Positions 60,536-64,000 of a stretch of DNA of 64,000 nucleotides are shown piece by piece (the stretch's first letter is position 1; each line of letters opens with the position of its first letter). The position numbers were made by a program, and so were the translations under genes. The stretch comes from Linanthus parryae. Lineage: Eukaryota > Streptophyta > Magnoliopsida > Ericales > Polemoniaceae. The stretch is from the NCBI GenBank assembly GCA_023055425.1, contig JALGPY010000006.1, positions 75,266,435 through 75,330,434 on the forward strand, read 5' to 3'. Under the pieces are notes generated by a model, which saw only the letters and a list, made by a program, of their open reading frames with translations, did not search any database and had not been told where the DNA came from.

Positions 60536-60794
60536 CTACCTCTGTTTCTTCTCTTTCACCTTAGGAGGACTTTTTTACCCGTATCTGGGTCACTTTGACT
60601 CGGTGATTGGATACCAAAAAAATATAATTTTTTGATAATTTTTTCATCGTATTGTAGAGTAAAGTTTTCTCTACAAGATCATGCAAAGATTACCGAATTC
60701 GTGTATCGTTTTGCTAAACAAATCACCGTGTCAAAGTGACCCAGTGAATAGTGTCAAAAGGTGAAGTAAGATGAAAGAGAAGAAACAGAGGTAG
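60536..60794. mobile_element. Stowaway-like MITE in a Tekay-like LTR
   Basis: The ends are CTACCTCTGTTTCTTCTCTT and its inverted match (AAGAGAAGAAACAGAGGTAG read forward), with TA on both sides (60534-60535 and 60795-60796). It is 259 bp, non-coding, and absent from the equivalent LTR at 57839. Inverted similarity extends inward (GGGTCACTTTGAC and GTCAAAGTGACCC). Confidence 0.9.
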
Positions 60795-62549
60795 TATTAC
60801 TTAAGTTGATTTCATGTTTAGGTATTTAGTCATATCATAAATGAACTCATAACATTCAAACTGTAAATCTTAAGCTCGTCCAGAAATACACCAAAAGTCA
60901 TAATATCTTATTTATTGCTTAATTAAGGATAAAAAATATGTATGTAATAGTTAGTCCTAATCACTAGTTTAAGTGTTAATTATTGCTAATCACTAGTTTA
61001 AGTGTTCATCATGTGATTGAAGTGCCTAAATTACAGTGTAATGACCGTATTTGTTAAGCTTATATTAGTTCTTTTAATTTCATGTTTAAGAATTTCGTAT
61101 TTGGATAGATGTATCCATAAGTGCTAAACTATAATAGTTAAGCTCGTCTAGAAAGACACCAAAAGTCATAATTTCTTATTTTAAACCTAAATTAAAGATA
61201 AAAAATATTTTAGGAATAATTAGTGATAATTAGTAGCTTAAGTGTTAATTAAGTACATATATATGAATGTTGTGATATGTGGCTTGCTAAATGCTTGACG
61301 TGACAAAATTACATGTTTTTTGACGCGGTGGTTGAGGATAAGCATTTAGATTTGGCCACATAAATGTACGACACACAGAGGGACACGTGTCACAACATCT
61401 GTGATTGTCCCTGCTTGCACGACACGTAGGGCAGACACGTGTCACACATAGGGGCCTAGTTTATGTGATTGACACGCAGTGGACACATGTCAGTGTGTGG
61501 CGTGACTGTCGCTGCATGCGCGCCACGTGTCCTTCTGACTCAGCGCTCTCTGATTGGTCGCTGAATTCTATAAATAGGGCCCAGTGCTTTAGTTATTTCT
61601 CATTCCTGATTCGATTCAACCACTGATAAGTGAGATAGAGAGATATTGGGAATATTTCGAGATAAATGATTTGGAACTACTCGTATCTTTTCAAAGTTGT
61701 TATCATGAAGCTACTATGAGGTAGGGGAAATATAGTTTTCACGTATACTGTAATTACGGTCTATACATGATTATATGCTTATATGTTGATTGTTAAGTTA
61801 TTGTTTGTTACTCGCATGATGTATAAAGCATGATAATTATGTGATTCGTGATCGATGTTACAGTTTAAGTGATTATTATATCTCTACGCCAGTGGTTAGG
61901 CGGTACCTACTGCGCTTTTTGCTCACCCTAAAATATTAACAGGTACCGAACCTGGATGATCGGAGACTATAGACGGGCTAGAATTATTGAATATTCCGAA
62001 TTAATTGTAATAATTGTTAATATTGGTTTATTTGATATTCGTAAATTATTATTGTTCAAATGAATAGGAAAATGACGTTTTTGTTGAAATCGAAAAGAGT
62101 TGTCCATATCTAAGCTTCCACTATATTTTGTAGAAGAAGCGATACGGTTCGTTTTTCCATCGCAGCCGCAATGAGCGCGTTTACTCTGACAAATTATTAA
62201 TCAACGTAAAGCGAAAAAGTCGGGTCGTGACAACATATATGTACGGATGATCGTGTAACGTGTTCTGTATACACGGGCAAACGTGCCGTTACGAGGCAGA
62301 TATCTAGCCGTCACTTACAGACGCATTAACTCCTCGTAACGGTCACTCCATTGCCCAATATATAGAAGCGTTAGCCTTCCATTGCAACTCTCCGTTCTTT
62401 TTCTAATCATCATACTGTCTCTATCTCAGACACTTGGCAAGAGCTTATTCTTTCCCCTACACGCTTACTCTCACTCTCTGTGCTTGTTCTTGTTCTTGTC
62501 TGATACAAGTGTACATTGAGATCTTTCCCAGAAGGAACCTCTGTACACA

Positions 62550-63894
62550 CCAGGTAAGGCAGCGGTGATGGTGGACGGCGATTCCAAATCCACAAATTTT
62601 TGCCACCACGATCAATTTCCTTCACCCAGATCCACAACCGCCCATAGCCAAGGCACCCACTGGTTGGGACTGGTCGCAGCCTTCGAAGATGATGCTATAT
62701 CCGAAGACGGCGACGAAATGGGGAACGAAATTGAAGGTTTGTGGCGGCTAGGTGAGGCATTGATAGTTCCTGGTGGTGGTGGTGGGCAGTTGAGATGAAG
62801 AAGACGGAGGGAGGGAGCCAAAGAGGTGTTGCTAGGGTTTGCTACTAAAGAAGAAGAATAACGGGATGAGGAAAACAATTGTATTTATAGTGTGTCATTC
62901 TTTTTCATTGTTACGATAAATATGTCTTTTTACCCCTCCGTTAGTGTGCCGTTAGCCACTAACTCTGATAAGAGAGTAATGGTATATACCCAAACACGAG
63001 GGGTGTATTTGTATATAACTCATATTCAAGGGGTGGTTTTTATCTTTTACCCTTTAATTATGATGTTTAAATTTAGTTCAGCCAAAGTCTATCAATTTAG
63101 ACAAATCTGGGGAGAATCGTTTCTTATCTCATTTACATATTTTTCTCTATCCAAAAGTTTCTCTTTAAATCTGTCAAAGATGACCACTCCTCCGTATCAA
63201 TATCTCCAATTCTAATTACAGAGAGCTCACAAAACCAGAGTTTAATGAATTACCCAAATAAGATATCTAACGAAAAATCACTCCGTACTCCAATCGAGAG
63301 TTTTATTTGGTGACCCTAAGTGCAGACTTTTCTACAATGATTCAACAAATCAGTTTCCGCCCCGACCAAGATGTGGGGTTGATAAGTTCATACTTGTTTG
63401 CATCCTCTCCTCCAATTACTGTGGCATTTTCGGTTAATGTGTATTGTGTGTTTGACTGTTTCTATTAGATTGCCTCGCATGCGTCATATGAAAGAATAAA
63501 TCGTATCACGATATGTGTCTATGTTTTTTAATCAATAATATTTATGTTTATTGTATGTGTACATATGAATACATCTACTCTTTTCACAGCTCCGTTTAAA
63601 TAATATATCGATGTAATTTCTGCGTTTTAAATTAAGAAGGTTTTTAAATATTGTGTTCGCTTATAACAGTCAAAACGCTTGAACTGGCGTTGGCTGAGTT
63701 TGGACATGGAGAGGGGAGGGGAAGTGATGTACGAGACGAAGAAGGCATTGACGAAGAGGAAGCTATTGAAGAAGAAGATGAAGACGAAGAAGATGAAGAG
63801 TGTGTGTTCGGGTTCCCATCCCTTCAAAGTCGCGATTAGCCTTTTTATAATATTTCATTTAGTTTCTCCAAATTCTTAATTAGTTTAGTTTAAC
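62550..63894. other. Flank of the Tat element: inverted-end remnant, then no visible gene
   Basis: 62550-63056 is the right part of the proposed inverted-end element, with a GGTGGTGGTGGTGGG run near 62772. From 63057 I see no recognisable gene. A short acidic open frame at 63651-63839 comes from GAAGA-rich simple sequence and is not supported. Confidence 0.5.
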
Positions 63895-64000
63895 TAGCAA
63901 ATGAAGCTAGTTCCAGTGGTAGAGCATCTTAAATATTTTGCATCAAGTTCTCATGAGTCACTTCCATCCTAGTACAGAAAAAAAAAAAAAAAAAAAAAAA
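63895..64000 (+). mobile_element. Probable tRNA-derived SINE with poly-A tail, cut by the window edge
   Basis: AGCTAGTTCCAGTGGTAGAG resembles the 5' part of a tRNA, with a box A-like TAGTTCCAGTGG at 63908-63919. A box B-like GCATCAAGTTC lies at 63940-63950, about 20 bases later. A run of A fills the end of the window (about 63979-64000). Together these suggest a short SINE. The 5' end and any target duplication are not determined. Confidence 0.55.

Larger units (their letters stand above)
57839..62232 (+). mobile_element. Non-autonomous Tekay-like gypsy dimer (three LTRs)
   Basis: Flanked by the 5-bp duplication ACATA (57834-57838 and 62233-62237). The outer LTRs are 57839-59169 and 60508-62232; the latter is longer because of a MITE and a further insert of about 131 bp. 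Both contain a duplicated start: a 263-bp module opening TGTAATGAACG, then a second TGTAATGACC. A tRNA-Met primer site follows the first LTR. The only internal DNA is about 350 bp, then the purine tract ATTAAGGAGGGACGAA and a middle LTR from 59516. That LTR runs into a second internal tail and purine tract (about 60378-60507). No coding capacity is visible. TTCGGGGACGAAATTTTATT next to the tract is typical of Tekay/Del chromoviruses. Confidence 0.85.
35424..62549 (+). mobile_element. Tat-type Ty3/gypsy retrotransposon, copy 2, with three nested insertions
   Basis: Gene order gag, protease, RT, RNase H, second RNase H, integrase is that of Ty3/gypsy of the Tat lineage, which is marked by a second, archaeal-type RNase H. 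Downstream lie a hairpin array, an antisense PMD gene, a purine tract and the 3' LTR. Insertions are a Sirevirus solo LTR (36261-37404), a minus-strand copia (41075-49221) and a Tekay-like dimer (57839-62232). Removing them leaves an element of about 13.4 kb. The 5' LTR lacks its first roughly 230 bp. All coding parts contain stops. Confidence 0.9.
57529..62549 (+). repeat. 3' LTR of Tat copy 2, split by a nested element
   Basis: The LTR starts TGTAGATAGTGCATTCCAG and ends CTCTGTACACA. Without the insertion (57839-62232 plus one TSD copy) it is about 620 bp. The left part (57529-57838) contains the region missing from the 5' LTR. The right part (62238-62549) matches 35500-35811 closely. Confidence 0.88.

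Noticed and set aside
63651..63839. Short acidic frame near the right edge
   Set aside because: It comes from GAAGA-rich simple sequence; no start context, domain or homologous partner is visible.
63908..63950. Functional tRNA gene
   Set aside because: Box A and box B are too close together, the arms do not fold into a full cloverleaf by eye, and a poly-A tail follows, so a SINE is more likely.

Overview
The window reads as repeat-rich chromosomal DNA of a flowering plant, probably a eudicot. The evidence is almost entirely plant transposable elements: Ty3/gypsy (Tat, Athila-like and Tekay-like), Ty1/copia (Sirevirus-like and a TGTTGG...CCAACA type), a Helitron, hAT-like and Stowaway-like short elements, and a probable SINE. 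I found no intact host gene. Nearly every open frame is a fragment of a broken transposon gene. All alignments here were made by eye.

Layout. 1-5301 is the 3' part of a Tat-type Ty3/gypsy element (copy 1): a hairpin-rich tandem array, an antisense plant-mobile-domain (PMD) gene, a polypurine tract and a 3' LTR. It sits in the tail of an older gypsy element (5302-5723). 5724-8567 is AT-rich and gene-poor, with one Stowaway-like MITE. 8568-12494 is a minus-strand Helitron carrying a broken RPA70-like gene, itself hit by a hAT-like element. The Helitron lies in a decayed minus-strand copia pol, which also holds an internally deleted gypsy element (12992-14651). 14880-19454 is decayed minus-strand gypsy sequence. 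19682-29620 is a full-length Sirevirus-like copia with a 5-bp target duplication, inserted in an Athila-like LTR (19455-30935). 30936-34520 is old LTR-derived and unassigned sequence.

35424-62549 is a second copy of the Tat element and is the centrepiece. It reads 5' LTR, gag, protease, RT, RNase H, a second (Tat-type) RNase H, integrase, hairpin array, antisense PMD gene, polypurine tract, 3' LTR. It has been interrupted three times: a Sirevirus solo LTR in gag (36261-37404), a complete minus-strand copia in RNase H (41075-49221), and a non-autonomous Tekay-like dimer in the 3' LTR (57839-62232), which in turn carries a MITE. The whole Tat element seems to lie inside an older element with inverted ends (about 34530 and 63056). 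The window ends in a probable tRNA-derived SINE with a poly-A tail.

Most interesting system: both Tat copies carry, downstream of pol and on the opposite strand, a multi-exon PMD gene whose small intron (75 and 74 bp) is at the same place with GT-AG borders. In copy 2 the sense pol and the antisense gene converge on an array of about 15 short hairpins; copy 1 keeps the downstream part of the same arrangement. A second striking feature is a perfect 16-bp palindrome, TTTCAAGGCCTTGAAA, scattered through LTRs, coding and 3' regions of the Sirevirus-like family.
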